Source: Lichina pygmaea
Lineage: Eukaryota > Ascomycota > Lichinomycetes > Lichinales > Lichinaceae
Length of the DNA: 64,000 nucleotides
Assembly: GCA_963422465.1 (NCBI GenBank)
Contig: OY730173.1
Coordinates: 186,001 to 250,000, forward strand
Direction of reading: 5' to 3'
How positions within the stretch are numbered: the first letter of the stretch is position 1; every line of letters begins with the position of its first letter. Positions 1 to 11,834 of this stretch are shown piece by piece. Position numbers and translations under genes: made by a program. The notes under the pieces are model-generated. The model had not been told where the DNA came from and made no database searches. It was given only the letters and a program-made list of their open reading frames with translations.

Positions 1-866
<866 letters not shown>

Positions 867-2760
867 GTAGATCTGGGGAAGGAGACTGAAAGTCGGTAGA
901 GAAGTGATCTGTCATGCTTTTCTTCTTCTGCTTGGAGTAGGATGTGGGGCTTCTGCTGCTGGTGATGCTAGTAATGCTCATACTATAGTACTACTACCTG
1001 TAGCACTCGACTACCGCAAGGTACCAAGTATTCATCTCCTCTCCACGCCACCTCACCACCGCTACCAGCAGCAGTCTACCTACTTCAGCACGAAAGTAGC
1101 CACTCGTAGCTGGTCTCGGGGTTATCACAGGGTGTTTCACCATTGGAACCATCGTGATCCAGTAATTGAACATTGTCACTCTCTCTTCTTCTCTTTCTTC
1201 CCATCTGTATCTTCCTCTCCTGTTCCCTTTCCTTTTTTTCTTCCCCCCCTCTTCTCTAGTTAGAGTGTTTTGTCGCTCTGTTGACCAGATATTGTCTGTT
1301 GACTGAAGAAGTGTCGGTGACTGTCTGGCTGATTTAGTCTTCCCACTTCCCTTTCGCCCTCTTGTTCCCTGTAACTACGGTGGCACGGAGTGGCATGAGT
1401 GGATTGTCTCTGCGGCACACAACTTGGACCAGACTGACAATTCTTCTGTCCCCAGTTGAAGTTGCCCACGGATTGTAGCTAAATCACGCTCGTGTCTTGG
1501 CTGCTCCTGGGTACGCAATTACTAGCTACGTACGGAAGTACGGCGCAGAGATGATTAGATGATCATCGGGTCGGTCCACCACCAGACCAACAATCGGTTT
1601 GGCCAGATGGAGGCAGCATCTTCACTGCTTGATGCTCACATTTCTGTCCTGAACGGCCTTCTGCCCTCTTTTCCTTTTTTTATCTTTCTCTTTTTCGATG
1701 TTATCTTGAAGTGTCTCACCGGTCTACCGGTACCGTCAATTCCAGTCTCGATCTTGATCGTGTCTCTGGTTTTGAACGAAGCTGAATGAAGCTGATAGAG
1801 GCTGAATGGGATAAATTTGTACAAGTGTCATGAGAATGTTTGGTCGGTTTGGTTGGGTTGCCCAGGTAGTATGGTGGTACCGAAGTAGTTGTAGTGATAC
1901 TGTGGTGGAATGGCGTCATAGGGGGAACGGAGGGGGAGGTGGCGTTAGAGCGATCTCCCTTTGATCAGGGTTGAGCACCACAGGAACGTGGCGTTCAAAA
2001 CGCCTTCAGACTCGATATGACATGGTGTCATCTCCATCTGTCCAATGACGAGGAACATCCACGAGAGCGTTCGCCTTTCCCCTGTATCTGTACGCGCTGC
2101 AAGGAGACCTCTTCGTAGTCTGTTCCTGCTACCGAGGCCGCATGACAATCAAGTCCTTCAAGAACGCGTGCAGGAGCATCGAAGCATCCCGAACGACATG
2201 CTCTGGTATGGCCACGGAGCTTTGATCGGGTCGTGGGTGCGTCACCAGTCCACGGTCTCGTACGCTGGTTCCTCTCTCGGCCCAGTTCTGCTGCGCATCA
2301 GATCTGTTCTGGGTCGAGCCGTTCGCAGGAGACGGGCGCGACAGTGCTCGATAGGATGCGAAGATCTCCGCCTGTAGCCTCCTGATCACGACGGCGTCGA
2401 CGTCGTCGGAGACCGCGCCGGGAAGATCGGACTCGGTCGTCTGGCGCATCAGCTCGAGAGCGCCGTCGGACGGCCGAGGTCCAGTCCATGGATTCCAGAG
2501 CGGCGAGAAGATGGGCTTGAAGTCTACAAATCGAGCGCAGTTGCGATCAGCCCGTCGTTGGGTGCGGTACGGTAGGGCACGAAGAGACGTGCAGGAGAGA
2601 CAAGTTCCAATCCAACCATGGTAGTGCAAAGTGGATTGGTGAGACTGGTTCGTAAAAGTGTGCTTCAGAAGTTTCTCTCTGGAACAGATCAATGTTTGGT
2701 GATGGTATTTGAAAAATTTGATGTTGCTTGGTATCTCTAGTCGTGGAAGATGGAACTCAT

Positions 2761-2761
2761 A

Positions 2762-2793
<32 letters not shown>

Positions 2794-2802
2794 ACTGATG
2801 CT
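2761..2802. repeat. (ATG)n trinucleotide microsatellite
   Basis: About ten ATG units in a row with flanking imperfect units, in intergenic DNA. On the minus strand it reads as a His run, which inflates a spurious open frame. Confidence 0.9.
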
Positions 2803-3463
2803 GCTGATGCTGCATGGAGATGTAAAAACCAAGTAGATCAAAGTGCTCTCAAAGAGATGGTCATGTAAGAAGTGTCATAAGAATAAGGTGACCAGGTAGA
2901 GAAACTAAGAGAGATCAAGAAGTGGTCGCAGTAGTGCTTGTTGCAGAAAGAACGGATAGATGATACATGAATCCTGCCGGACACAATGACATGATCAAAT
3001 CACAACAGTAGAAAGCTGGGAGAGAGGTACATCAGCTGCAGCTTGTCCAGAATTGGGATGACACCGTCCCCTAAGTAACTTGATCGGTGTCTTTGAGATA
3101 TCGCTTGTGAGACGAGCAAGAACCAAAAAGGGGTAGTGGGTGGTTAAATAACATACAAATTTTGGGGAAACAGCCACCGTCGCGTGTTTTTCGTGGGGGA
3201 GAAGGATGACACCCAGCCCCGAAGACCGAAAGTGAAGGAATGGGTCCATGAGCGAACGGGGTCATAGGATGGCAGGCTTACGTCAAAGTGGAGTGCAGTC
3301 GAAGAAAAAGCTGTCGTTGCTGTCATTGCGTTGAAGAAGCTCAGGGTGAGGACAGTGTGCTCGAGGATCCCCGAGTGTGCTCGACGGCGGAGGTGAGGGG
3401 TAAGAGGAAGGCAACTCGTGTCAAAGGAAGCGGCAGCGCAGAGGGAGAAGGCGGAGGAAAGGA

Positions 3464-3466
<3 letters not shown>

Positions 3467-3532
<66 letters not shown>

Positions 3533-3536
3533 GAGA
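3467..3536. repeat. (GA)n microsatellite downstream of STE50
   Basis: About 30 GA units with one GATA interruption, roughly 65 bp beyond the STE50 stop codon. On the STE50 transcript strand it would be a pyrimidine (TC) tract in the 3' UTR or terminator region. Confidence 0.95.
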
Positions 3537-3601
3537 TGAAAACAGCCCGTCTCAACATCGCGGTCGGTGGTGGGTTCCTCTGATCCTCCACCTCAGCGAT
3601 A

Positions 3602-5592
3602 TCATAACACGCCACCCGGCAATGTGACGCCGCTTTGGTAAGCCATCCCCCGCGTCATGCCCCCCGATGCACCGGCTCCCCCCGGGCCGCTACTACCGCC
3701 GGCGGCGCCGGGGTGACTGACGTTCTGGGCCGAGCCGTCGCGCGGCAGGCCCGCGCTGCCCGGTTGGTTCCCGGCCGCGCCAACGCCGACCCCACCGGCG
3801 TTGACGGCGCCCTGCCCGGACGGACCGCCGGCACCGACGGCAGCTGCGTCGGCTGCCAGGGCGTTGCTCGGCGCCGCGCTGATCTTGCGGAGCATGAACA
3901 TGGGCTTGCGGCCCTCGCGGTCCAGCTGCTTGAACAGGATCAACGGTCTTTCGTCGAGCTGCAGACAGCGCTCTTCGTCGCCGTGAACGATGTACAGCGC
4001 GTATTCCCGCCAGTCGGCGTTGATGCGGTACCGTTCGAGCGCAGCAGGGAGGACCTTGTAGCACGGGTCTTCCATCGACACTCGGAACGACTTGAAGATC
4101 TCGACGCTGGGAGGCGCACCCCCACCTCCACTTCCGCCTCCGCCTCCGCCGTCGCCTGGGCCACCGTCGGCCCGGCCGCGTGGTGCGTGGGCGTTCGAAG
4201 TCTGGTTGCCGTGAGGGGTCGGCGTCGGATGCGAGTACACGTTCGTCGGAAGAAGAGGGTCGTCGTTCTGTTGCGCGAACCGCTCCCCTCTGGCCAATAA
4301 TGACGGCGGCGGTGGTGGCGGCTGCTGTTGGAGCGAGTTGCTCGGTCGCGGCATTATCGGGCTCTGACTGACGGGGTCCTTGTACGACGGGGGTGAGGTC
4401 GGAGAAGGTATGTTTGGAGGCTGACCGGGTGACGCCGACGGCTGCGAGCCTCCGCCGCCGCTCACGGAGGCGTGCAGACTGTTGGAGGCGGCTACGGCGG
4501 CGGCGGACGGTTCGATTCCTCCTGCTCCACCGCCACCGTCCACGTAGGCTTTGTTCTCTGGTATCAGAGGTGGGCCATGAGTGGGCGAGGCGTTCTTCGG
4601 TGTCGATCCCAGCATGAGCTTCTTGTGGGAGAACTTGCGGGAGAGAGACAGCTTCTCGGGCTGCAGCTGCGGCAGCGGATGGAGGCTGCCGACCTGGTCG
4701 TGATTGTGCGTGTCGTTGGATGCGCCGGCCGGAAACGGTAGCGGCTGGGACTCCTTGACCATCCTGAAGACGGGTAGAAGATCCTCGCGCAGGCGGCGGT
4801 ACTCCTCCGTCAGCCTGCGCAACTCGCGCTCGGCCAGCACAATCCGTTCGTCTCGGATCTGGATGGACTGGATGATGCGTGCAACGTCTTCTTGCGTCGC
4901 CACGGCATCTTGCATGCCCGCATCGGCCGCTGCAGCCCCCGGCGGGGCGTAGAGTTAGCCAAGGAGCTCCAATCGGACCTCCGGTTAAAAAAAGACTTAT
5001 TTGGGGAGGGGGAGGAGGGGGGGATTCTGGGGTGGAACGATTTTGGGTCACACGTACATAGCGGGACGTAGTGCTCGGGGTCCACGGGGATGTCTTGTCT
5101 GATCTTGATGTCGTACACGCTCTTGAGAAGCGTCAAGCGGTGGCCAACGCTAGCGACGCCCATCTCCTTCAGCTCCTCGTGTTTCAGCGCGATCAGGGCC
5201 TCGCCGACAACGTCGTTCTCTGTAGAGCTCCGGCCATCAGCAACGCTCCGACCTGCCAAGTTTCGAACACACAATCGAACGTTGGATCTACTCTGCTCTG
5301 CTTCGCTCCACTCCCGAGGCAAGGACTACCCACCCAAGAACGCATCGGCGTACTGCGAGAGTCCCAGACCAGACACGTAGTCAGCACACTCCTCGGCCGT
5401 CCACTCGGTGATGATGGTCCGTGGCAGCTTGTCGTCGCTCAGGCTGCCGTAGACGGTCGGCGTGTTCTCGGTCGAGGGGGGCTCCGAGTCGGTCGGGGAC
5501 GTCTCGGAATCCGTCGCCAGCGGCGGCGACACGACGCTCCTCTCATACTCATCATCGGCATCCGAGTCCTCGTAGGCCGGTTGGAAGGGCAT
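3602..5592 (-). CDS. STE50: STE50-type MAPK adaptor (SAM + RA domains)
   Basis: Adaptor tethering a Ste11-type MAPKKK to Cdc42/Ras and membrane sensors in pheromone, filamentation and osmostress signalling. Three exons (5334-5592, 5058-5219, 3602-4929) with GT-AG introns at phases that join cleanly (Glu codon in QYADAFLEND; Ser codon in YVPLSA); total 582 aa. An acidic, Ser/Pro-rich N-terminus precedes the SAM domain (about residues 59-126; EWTAEECADYV, then ALKHEELKEMGV and GHRLTLLKSVYDIKI). A short coiled coil follows (about 150-185, RDERIVLAERELRRL), then a long low-complexity Pro/Gly/Ser linker, an RA domain (about 416-491, FKSFRVSMEDPCYKVLP to FMLRKI) and an Ala/Gly-rich tail. There is no C-terminal SH3, unlike basidiomycete Ubc2, which fits an ascomycete. 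The ATG chosen gives the acidic start MPFQPAYEDSD and is the first in frame. Confidence 0.95.
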
Positions 5593-5750
5593 GGCGGGGC
5601 CTTGTCGTGCGCAGGGTAGCTTGGCGCCGATCGAACCGGTGGCCGTCGACCGGTCCTCCCTGGCTTACAGTACGTCGACGATCTTTGGGTGATCTCAGCC
5701 GGGCTCTGGTTCCGACGCTTTCCACCGGCCACGAGCGCACACCGACACAA

Positions 5751-5773
5751 TCTCTCTCTCTCTCTCTCTCTCT
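5751..5773. repeat. (CT)n tract upstream of STE50
   Basis: About eleven CT units some 160 bp upstream of the STE50 start. On the STE50 strand it is a GA tract in the promoter or 5' leader. Confidence 0.85.
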
Positions 5774-6452
5774 GGCTTCCGCTCCACCTGACGTGGCGCA
5801 GGGGAGTCGCGAGAGCGGTTGACGGCAGGACTGGGCCTTGTGCGACCGCAGCCTAGTATATTCTCCTCTTCGATTACTCAGTACCGTAAAAGCGCTCTTG
5901 AGGCGAGGATGGAGAGGCGCTTCTGGCTTTCCTGGGGAAAAGGAGGGGTGGATGGTTCTTGATAGACGCTTGGACCAGGTGGCCTTGTCTTGCTTGCCTG
6001 CTTGCTGTCTTGCTCGCGAGCCTGGCAGCGCCGTAGACCGTAAGAAGCGGTACAAGGGCCAACACGAGCAGAAGAAAACGTACGGAGTACAGTTCCGCAA
6101 CGGCGCTACAAGGCCGTTGGCGCCGCTGCGGCTGGCCAGGTAGATGGCAGCTCGGTCAGATCATCAGTCACAAGCTACTGGTAAGCCGAGCAGGACGAGG
6201 AGGCGAGTCGAGGCGGAGTGCAAGCCGAGCTTTCGGAGGAATGGGGCTGAGAACTTTCTCGGATCGTATATAGTAGTATACAGTACAGCAAGTGCTGGAC
6301 TGCTCCACAGTGAACTCTGATGTTATCAATCCATCAAAGAGGCACAGCGACATGTATGTAAGGAGTGGAAGGTGACAAGAAGTGTTCCTGGATTTCATAA
6401 CTCTTGAAGACTCCATACGCCAACTGCGCTTAAGAGTACGGAGCATGGCACG

Positions 6453-6476
6453 TGTGGGTGGGTGGGTGGGTGGGTA
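6453..6476. repeat. (GGGT)n run with quadruplex potential
   Basis: Five tandem GGGTG units followed directly by GTACGTACTTAC. Four or more G3 tracts with single-base loops could form a G-quadruplex on the plus strand. Intergenic. Confidence 0.75.
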
Positions 6477-7167
6477 CGTACTTACTGGTATGCACTTTCA
6501 AGTCATGTGACACCATGATTGTGAAGATCTGGACAGTGTTCCTGATCAGAGTTTTTAAAGCTGTTTTTACCAGAGGTATTGTTATCAGTTACTACATATC
6601 CACAATTGTCAGGATCCTTCCACAATAGGACTAGTGTAGTACATAGATACATAGCTATGTCATGTGCTTACAGCAGAGCTGCATCACTCTGACTAGAGGT
6701 GCATCATGTGACACTGGTGCAGCCACTACTCCAAGACTCTGTGCAGTCTCTGCATGGATTATTGTCATCATCATTTCATTATACTTACAGCTCTAACATA
6801 CTTTGCCTCTGTGAACACAGTCACTCTGATGGGTTTACTTAGTCCCCAGCTCTCTTCTTATCACTCAAACTTTCTGACTCAGCCTCTCATCTGGAAAGGT
6901 GCACTCTAAGTGAGTATTAGTAATATTATCTGCATGTAAGCAGCTTGTCGCCGACTGGGCACTTAGCACAGCCCTGCGGCCTGACTAAGCAGGTCACGCG
7001 CTATAACTTACCACCTGTGAGATGCACTGCAAACAAAAGAGAGATAGTTGACCTGACTTTTGACTTCCACTCTCTTTGATAGTTTGATTTTATTCTTGCA
7101 TGACAAAGTGCAACCAAAGATGTGGGTTAGAGTAGTGCATAATATGTACAAGGACAGTTGTGACTTA

Positions 7168-8096
7168 TCAGATAGATATCCGGGGTGATGCAACAGGCTC
7201 GAAATAGACATAAAACCCCGGCACATTGCTCTTAGTGGTATAAGTAGTCACCTGCGCGGATAATCCCTTCACCTTGGAAGGATTGCCAAAGAATATCCAC
7301 TTTTGCCCAAAATGTGTTTTCTCTGGATTCTTCTGATCTTGATACATGTAGGAAACCCGAGTAGGCGCGCTGTCTGCAATGGTTGTCTGCTCGAACGGAT
7401 AGACATGATTAGCTTCCATCCACCTCAGTCTTGCTTGCTTGATCACAGTACGAGAAGTGATTGATGCAGATGTTCCATGTGAGCGAAGAAGAATAGACTA
7501 GCTAGCGGGGGTTTTGACAAATGACAAACTTGGACTCACCAATGGGTAATTCTTGTGGTGCTTACTTGGGCACCGGAGCGAATAGCCAGTGACGCCACAC
7601 CGATTCCGCCCGGCCTTTAGAACACCTTGCCCGTCTGGATAATGCAGAAGAGATCACGTTAGAATATGATGAATACATCAAGAGAAAGTAGTGGGGCAGC
7701 CACCAAGGAGGGGGGACTTAGTAGCTCACTTTCCATGGTAAAGTTGAACTCAGCACAACCACGCTGATTGCGACCTGAAAAAGGAATCGTCCGGCCTTCT
7801 GCGTTCAGGCAAGCAACTACAGATGTTGTTGCCTGCTCGTAAATGAACAGGTAACCAGAAACTGGGACGTCTATCCTTAGTTGCTGTTGTTGAGCCATCC
7901 GGGTTCCTTGGAGTTGTTGAGATGTTGGCCGCACTTCCTTGTATGGAAGGATTCCACGGTCGACTTGAGGTACAGAAGACTCTGAAGGTATTTCGTCGAT
8001 CCCAAACTGGCGCTGAGGATGGCCATTGGCGGCCATCAACCACAGCACACAGAGAGCCACACAGGTGCAGAGTCTTGAACCCAACAGGCGAAACAT
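7168..8096 (-). CDS. predicted small secreted protein, unknown family
   Basis: I do not recognise this protein. The best model has three exons (7730-8096, 7540-7634, 7168-7437; about 243 aa). ATG at 8096 starts a classical signal peptide (MFRLLGSRLCTCVALCVLWL, likely cleavage after ANG). The mature part has few Cys (RGCAEF, NRCGVTG, LRCPSK), a Gln-rich stretch, and aromatic-rich C-terminal strands (KWIFFGNP, PGFYVYFEPVA). The first intron has GTGAGC...CCAG borders and joins as TMENGQGV. The second starts GTGAGT but must end at AAG to keep frame, so that junction is less secure. Length, leader and lack of known domains suggest an extracellular or effector-like protein; that is inference. Single-copy context, no neighbour clue. 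Confidence 0.6.
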
Positions 8097-8528
8097 GACG
8101 ACGTCACTTTCTTCTGTTATCACCTGCTTGTAGCTATCAAGAGTGTGCTGGGTGGTAGTGGCAGTTCGTGATAGGAAACCATGGGATGTGCAAGGGCTTT
8201 ATATCTTGTCTGCCTCCACTGACAACTGTGGTACCGTACGAGGGACATACGTAATTAGACAACAGGGATTCCGTATTTCTCACGCATGACAACTTAAATC
8301 ACGCCTTTGCAGGGGCGTGTAGCATAACAAATCTACCCGGGAAGATGACTACCTCGTATACCTAAAGGACTGTATTGTTTAAGGCTCAGTCACCTCGCCT
8401 CCCCGCGGTACTGTAGAGCGCTGTGTTGACAGTGAGCACGTACCACGGAGCTCGTGTTCACATACGTAACCACTGAAATCACATTTTGACAGGTTCGTGT
8501 AGTATGACAAGTCAAACTGGAAAGATGT
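8097..8528. promoter_or_regulatory. upstream region of the secreted-protein gene with a diverged internal duplication
   Basis: Two segments, about 8300-8350 and 8475-8535, share order and wording: an ATCAC start, a CGTGTAG core, a TAACAA or TGACAA word and a GGAAGATG or GGAAAGATG end. Each is preceded by a CATACGTAA word. They lie 200-440 bp upstream of the start codon, so they may be repeated regulatory sites. No experimental support. Confidence 0.35.
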
Positions 8529-8619
8529 GGACAATTACTCTGGTACCCCCTCTATGCATGTTTCTATCTACGATAGAAACATGAATAGAAGGGGGGTATC
8601 AGAGTAAGTTTAATGGTCC
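8529..8619. mobile_element. short foldback (MITE-like) element, copy 1
   Basis: A 91-bp near-palindrome: arms 8529-8570 and 8571-8619 pair over most of their length (GGACAATTACTC / GAGTAAGTTTAATGGTCC at the ends, CATGTTTCTATC / GATAGAAACATG at the centre). The outer words match the terminal repeats of the longer element at 33969-34476, so this looks like an internally deleted member of that non-autonomous family. No coding capacity. Confidence 0.7.
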
Positions 8620-8774
8620 GTACCCTTTGACCAGAGCTTACCTGCAGCCCCTTGAACGTACGGAAGTGAAAATTACTTCCGTACATACCACCAATCATGC
8701 GAGTACACTTGAGCGTGTGTACGTATGCACGGAAGCGTAAGTCATCAGATACCGGTGCAGTCCAAAAGGCACAG

Positions 8775-9161
8775 CTATGGTAGAATATATGGTAGAGTTT
8801 GAGGTGGCGATGACGACCCTGGGCAAGCCTGGCCCTCGGACACCCCATCTCGTTCGCTCTCGAGAACAAGCCCAAATTCGGCTCTGTGTTGTAGGCGATG
8901 CGGCCTCGTGCGGACGATGGTGGCGACAAGGCCGGCAAGGACGACCAGCAAGACGTTGCGAATCCAGCGGGGCAAGGCCATCATGAGGCTGATGCTAACC
9001 AGGGCCGTCACCACCGCGCCGATGGCCAGGTCGAGGTTTTCGACGACGAGGTCGTCATCGGCTCGCGCAAGAGCTGCCATCTGGCGTGATACGCCCATGA
9101 GCGTGCCTAGTCCGAGCTGGGCGAGCACCGTGGCTCGTGAGAGCTCGGTGTGAGGTGACAT
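8775..9161 (-). CDS. doubtful small membrane protein ORF
   Basis: An open frame of 128 aa from an ATG at 9161. It has two hydrophobic segments (LDLAIGAVVTALVSISLMMA and NVLLVVLAGLVATIV) separated by a short basic loop, consistent with a two-TM hairpin, and a Ser/Pro-rich tail. I recognise no family. The frame can be extended upstream through a Cys/Val run made by a CA microsatellite, which is probably not coding. It could be a real small gene, an exon of a larger one, or chance in GC-rich DNA. Confidence 0.35.
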   Translation of the reverse strand: MSPHTELSRATVLAQLGLGTLMGVSRQMAALARADDDLVVENLDLAIGAVVTALVSISLMMALPRWIRNVLLVVLAGLVATIVRTRPHRLQHRAEFGLVLESERDGVSEGQACPGSSSPPQTLPYILP

Positions 9162-9547
9162 GCCACGTAAAGCTGGCTTGCGCGTCTTGGCAACGATGGT
9201 TCTGTCGAGCCGAGTGCACTGGCGCGAGAAGCAATACACTAGACATACACAAACACACGCACACACACCTGAGGTAAGGTCAAGGATCGGAATGCCGCGT
9301 GAGACCCGATTAGACCTCCACGGACACCTGACAGCCGCGTCTCGGCATACCCGGTTTGCGGAGTAGGGAAGCGGCCCCGTGAATGGAACAATGAGAAGCT
9401 TTATAAAAAATACCAGGGAAGGAAATTGTTCTGAAGCGTCTGCGAGTTTGGAGTAGATGCGCGGATGAGAATGGGATTATGCTGCATGCCAGTATCTTCG
9501 CCGACCATCAGAACAGCTACAGTACCTCTGTGGGGCTAGTCTTCATC
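9162..9547. other. intergenic with (CA)n tract
   Basis: Short spacer holding a (CA)n tract at about 9243-9268. It is otherwise featureless and should contain the 3' end of the SAF1-like gene. Confidence 0.5.
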
Positions 9548-10869
9548 TCAGGCCTCCTGAGCACTTGTCCGGAAGACGGGGAAGTGAACTTGATGGCGCG
9601 CGGCGTCGTGCAGATCCTGCCGGTTGGAATAGTAGTGCTTGTGTTCTCGACCCTCGATCTGGTCGTCGATGGCCGACGCCGGGCCGGACTCGGCAGGACC
9701 GTCTGGACTGCCGAGCGTGAGCACTCGGCTGATCAGGTCGGAGACGAGCCCTGGCGTTGCGAAGGCTGGCAGGAAGCCGGCGTGGGACCGGTACATGCGG
9801 TCGATCTTGCCCTTGTTGCCCAGCACGAGCGCCGCCGAGCGCCAGCCGGCCGCCGAGATCTTTAGCGCCAGGTACGCTGGCTCTCCACGGCCCCAAGGCT
9901 CCCGTTCGTCGTCCAGGGCTGGGTGGAGATCCCAACCGGCACCGTTCGCTTCGAACCAGTCCGCCATCTCGCGTCGGCCAGCGCCGTCCTCGTACATCTG
10001 GCCGGCCCGAAGCTGGCCCTGGTGCCGGTCGACCCCTCCGCGTCTCATGTAGCGCAGCCACTCGCGTTGCTCGGGCGAGAACCAGACCTGGCGCCATTGC
10101 CCGTCGAGATCGCCCTCGACGCTGAATTGCGGATGGGTAAAGTGTAGGCCTCTGAAGGGACCCTCGCCAAACTCCACGCCCAGACCGAGACAGCCACACG
10201 CCTTCGGTTCCCTCCCCGACGCGAGGATGTATCCTTCCTTGGTCAAGGCTAGTCTGTGCCAGTCTCCAAAGGCCAACGACACCACACCTCTGCCTTGGAG
10301 CTCGGGCGGTCGCTCCGGAAGAAGAGGCGCGTGCTCCTCGGTCGAACCGGACCGCGGCGGCTCGAATGTCCTCGCCCAGGCGCGATCCAGCAGGACTTGG
10401 TCGCCGATGACGACGTCGCCGCCGGTGTTGAAGACGGCGAACGATCGAAAGGCACCTTGGAGGTCGGACATCTTGTCGTCCGATTCGGTCGGCTCAAAGT
10501 GATGGAGCTCGAAGATTCCGCGTTGGGCGGTGGCCGACGTCGCGTGCCGGATGGCGAAGACCTTGCCCAGATCCGTCAGGAAGACGATGTATTTCTCCAA
10601 CATGACGTGGCTGATCACTTCTCCGACGGTCTTGCCAAGCTCCTCGTCTTCGACGGACATGTCCCGAGCCCGACGTTGCGGGTGCTGATAGGACGTCTGT
10701 GGCACGAGACGATCATCGACAAGCACGACAGAGGGCGACGTCGAGTCAGGTGGGCGAGGCGGGAGCGCAGAGCGGCGATGGATCTCACTCCAGTAGACGA
10801 TGCCTTTGCCGGCGACATGAACCGAGTTCGCATGCCAGCCGGCAACGATCCGAAGGATCTTCCAGGCTC

Positions 10870-10912
<43 letters not shown>

Positions 10913-11834
10913 GGAGACATCCAAGTTCTGAAACTCGACCCGAGAGGCCGGGGTGGCCATGTCCGACGACCAGAGCCAGAGCAAGCCAGAGTCGGACAGC
11001 GCTAGGATCTCGGTGCGTCCGACGGAAAAGCGAGCGACGGTGCTGTCAGCGGTGCGCCGGTGTCCTTGGCTGTCCGCGGCCGGAAAGCTCAGTCTCTCTA
11101 GCCGTTGCCGGACGACGCTCGGCACGTCGTCGCGCAGATATCCAACGCTGTACAGGTCGCCTTTGGAGGTGAGCAGCGTCGTACTGCAGCCCCTGAGTCG
11201 CACATGAGGACGTCAATCGTCGACGGAGGCCATGGAGGGGCCGGCACGTCGTCAGCTCACCCGCACTGTATGTCCACGACGGGATCCAACTCGTCCAGGC
11301 CTTGCATCTCCGTCGGCCAGGCCACGCCAGACGTCGTCCCATACCGACGCTCTGCTTCGCTAAGATCGCTGTCTTGTCGTCGAGCGTGTCCTAGACCGCC
11401 GGGGGCGGAGGGGCTTCCCCAGGTGTAGGCACGGCTCTCGGTCCGGAGCCTTCGATACAGGTTCAACCATCTCGCGCCGTCGGACTTTTGAAGGGGCTGA
11501 TTGGGCAACCTGTAGGTCGACTGCGTCACTCGTCGCCAGAACGACGGTTCGAATTTGAGGGCCCACAGGCGTTTCTATGGGAGAAGGGGCCCCGTGCGTA
11601 AGCCTCCTGCTTGTACCTCGACGGACGATCGCTTGCGATTACCGATGCGCAACAGAGGTTGAGGAACTCTGGAGGTTCAAGATACTGGCATATGCATATG
11701 ACGAGCTCACTTGCTTTGGTATCGGTCAGCCACCATACGTCACCGAAAGGTGGGATCCAAACCGACAAGCTTGAATGTCCAGTCGCAAACTTACGCAGGT
11801 CGAGCAACTCTGTTCTAGGTACGTCGGTCCCCAT
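9548..11834 (-). CDS. SAF1-like F-box protein with RCC1-type repeats
   Basis: Likely substrate receptor of an SCF ubiquitin ligase, of the yeast Saf1 / fungal SCF-associated-factor type. Four exons (11795-11834, 11643-11713, 11261-11574, 9548-11192) give 689 aa; all three introns are GT-AG, 67-81 bp, and phases join exactly. The F-box is at residues 10-37 (LLDLPSELVICICQYLEPPE), built across the first intron, which is why a single-exon reading misses it. Then comes the conserved FWRRVTQSTYRLPNQP segment and a run of RCC1-like blades (ARAYTWG-type region, CSTTLLTSKGDLYSVGY, FGDWHRLALTKEGYILASG). A poly-Ala run encoded by a GCC/GCG repeat (10868-10912) sits between blades. In fungi such proteins target specific enzymes for turnover; the substrate here cannot be told. 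Strong on architecture, weaker on substrate. Confidence 0.92.

Larger units (their letters stand above)
867..3601. other. intergenic stretch between CDC48 and STE50
   Basis: No recognisable gene. It should hold the CDC48 3' UTR and terminator and the STE50 3' flank. A minus-strand open frame at 2129-2815 begins with an artificial His run made by an ATG/CAT microsatellite. Its central part (about 2300-2560) has some protein-like composition but no family I know, so I do not call it. GTAC-rich words occur at about 1520-1545. Confidence 0.6.
5593..7167. other. intergenic: STE50 promoter and AT-richer DNA
   Basis: Contains the presumed STE50 promoter and 5' leader (5593-6200), a (GGGT)n run at 6453-6476, and an AT-richer part from about 6480 to 7100. 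I see no gene in it. Confidence 0.55.

Noticed and set aside
3693-5051. A long overlapping minus-strand frame in the STE50 exon.
   Set aside because: Shadow frame of the GC-rich coding exon; the true frame carries the coiled coil and RA domain.
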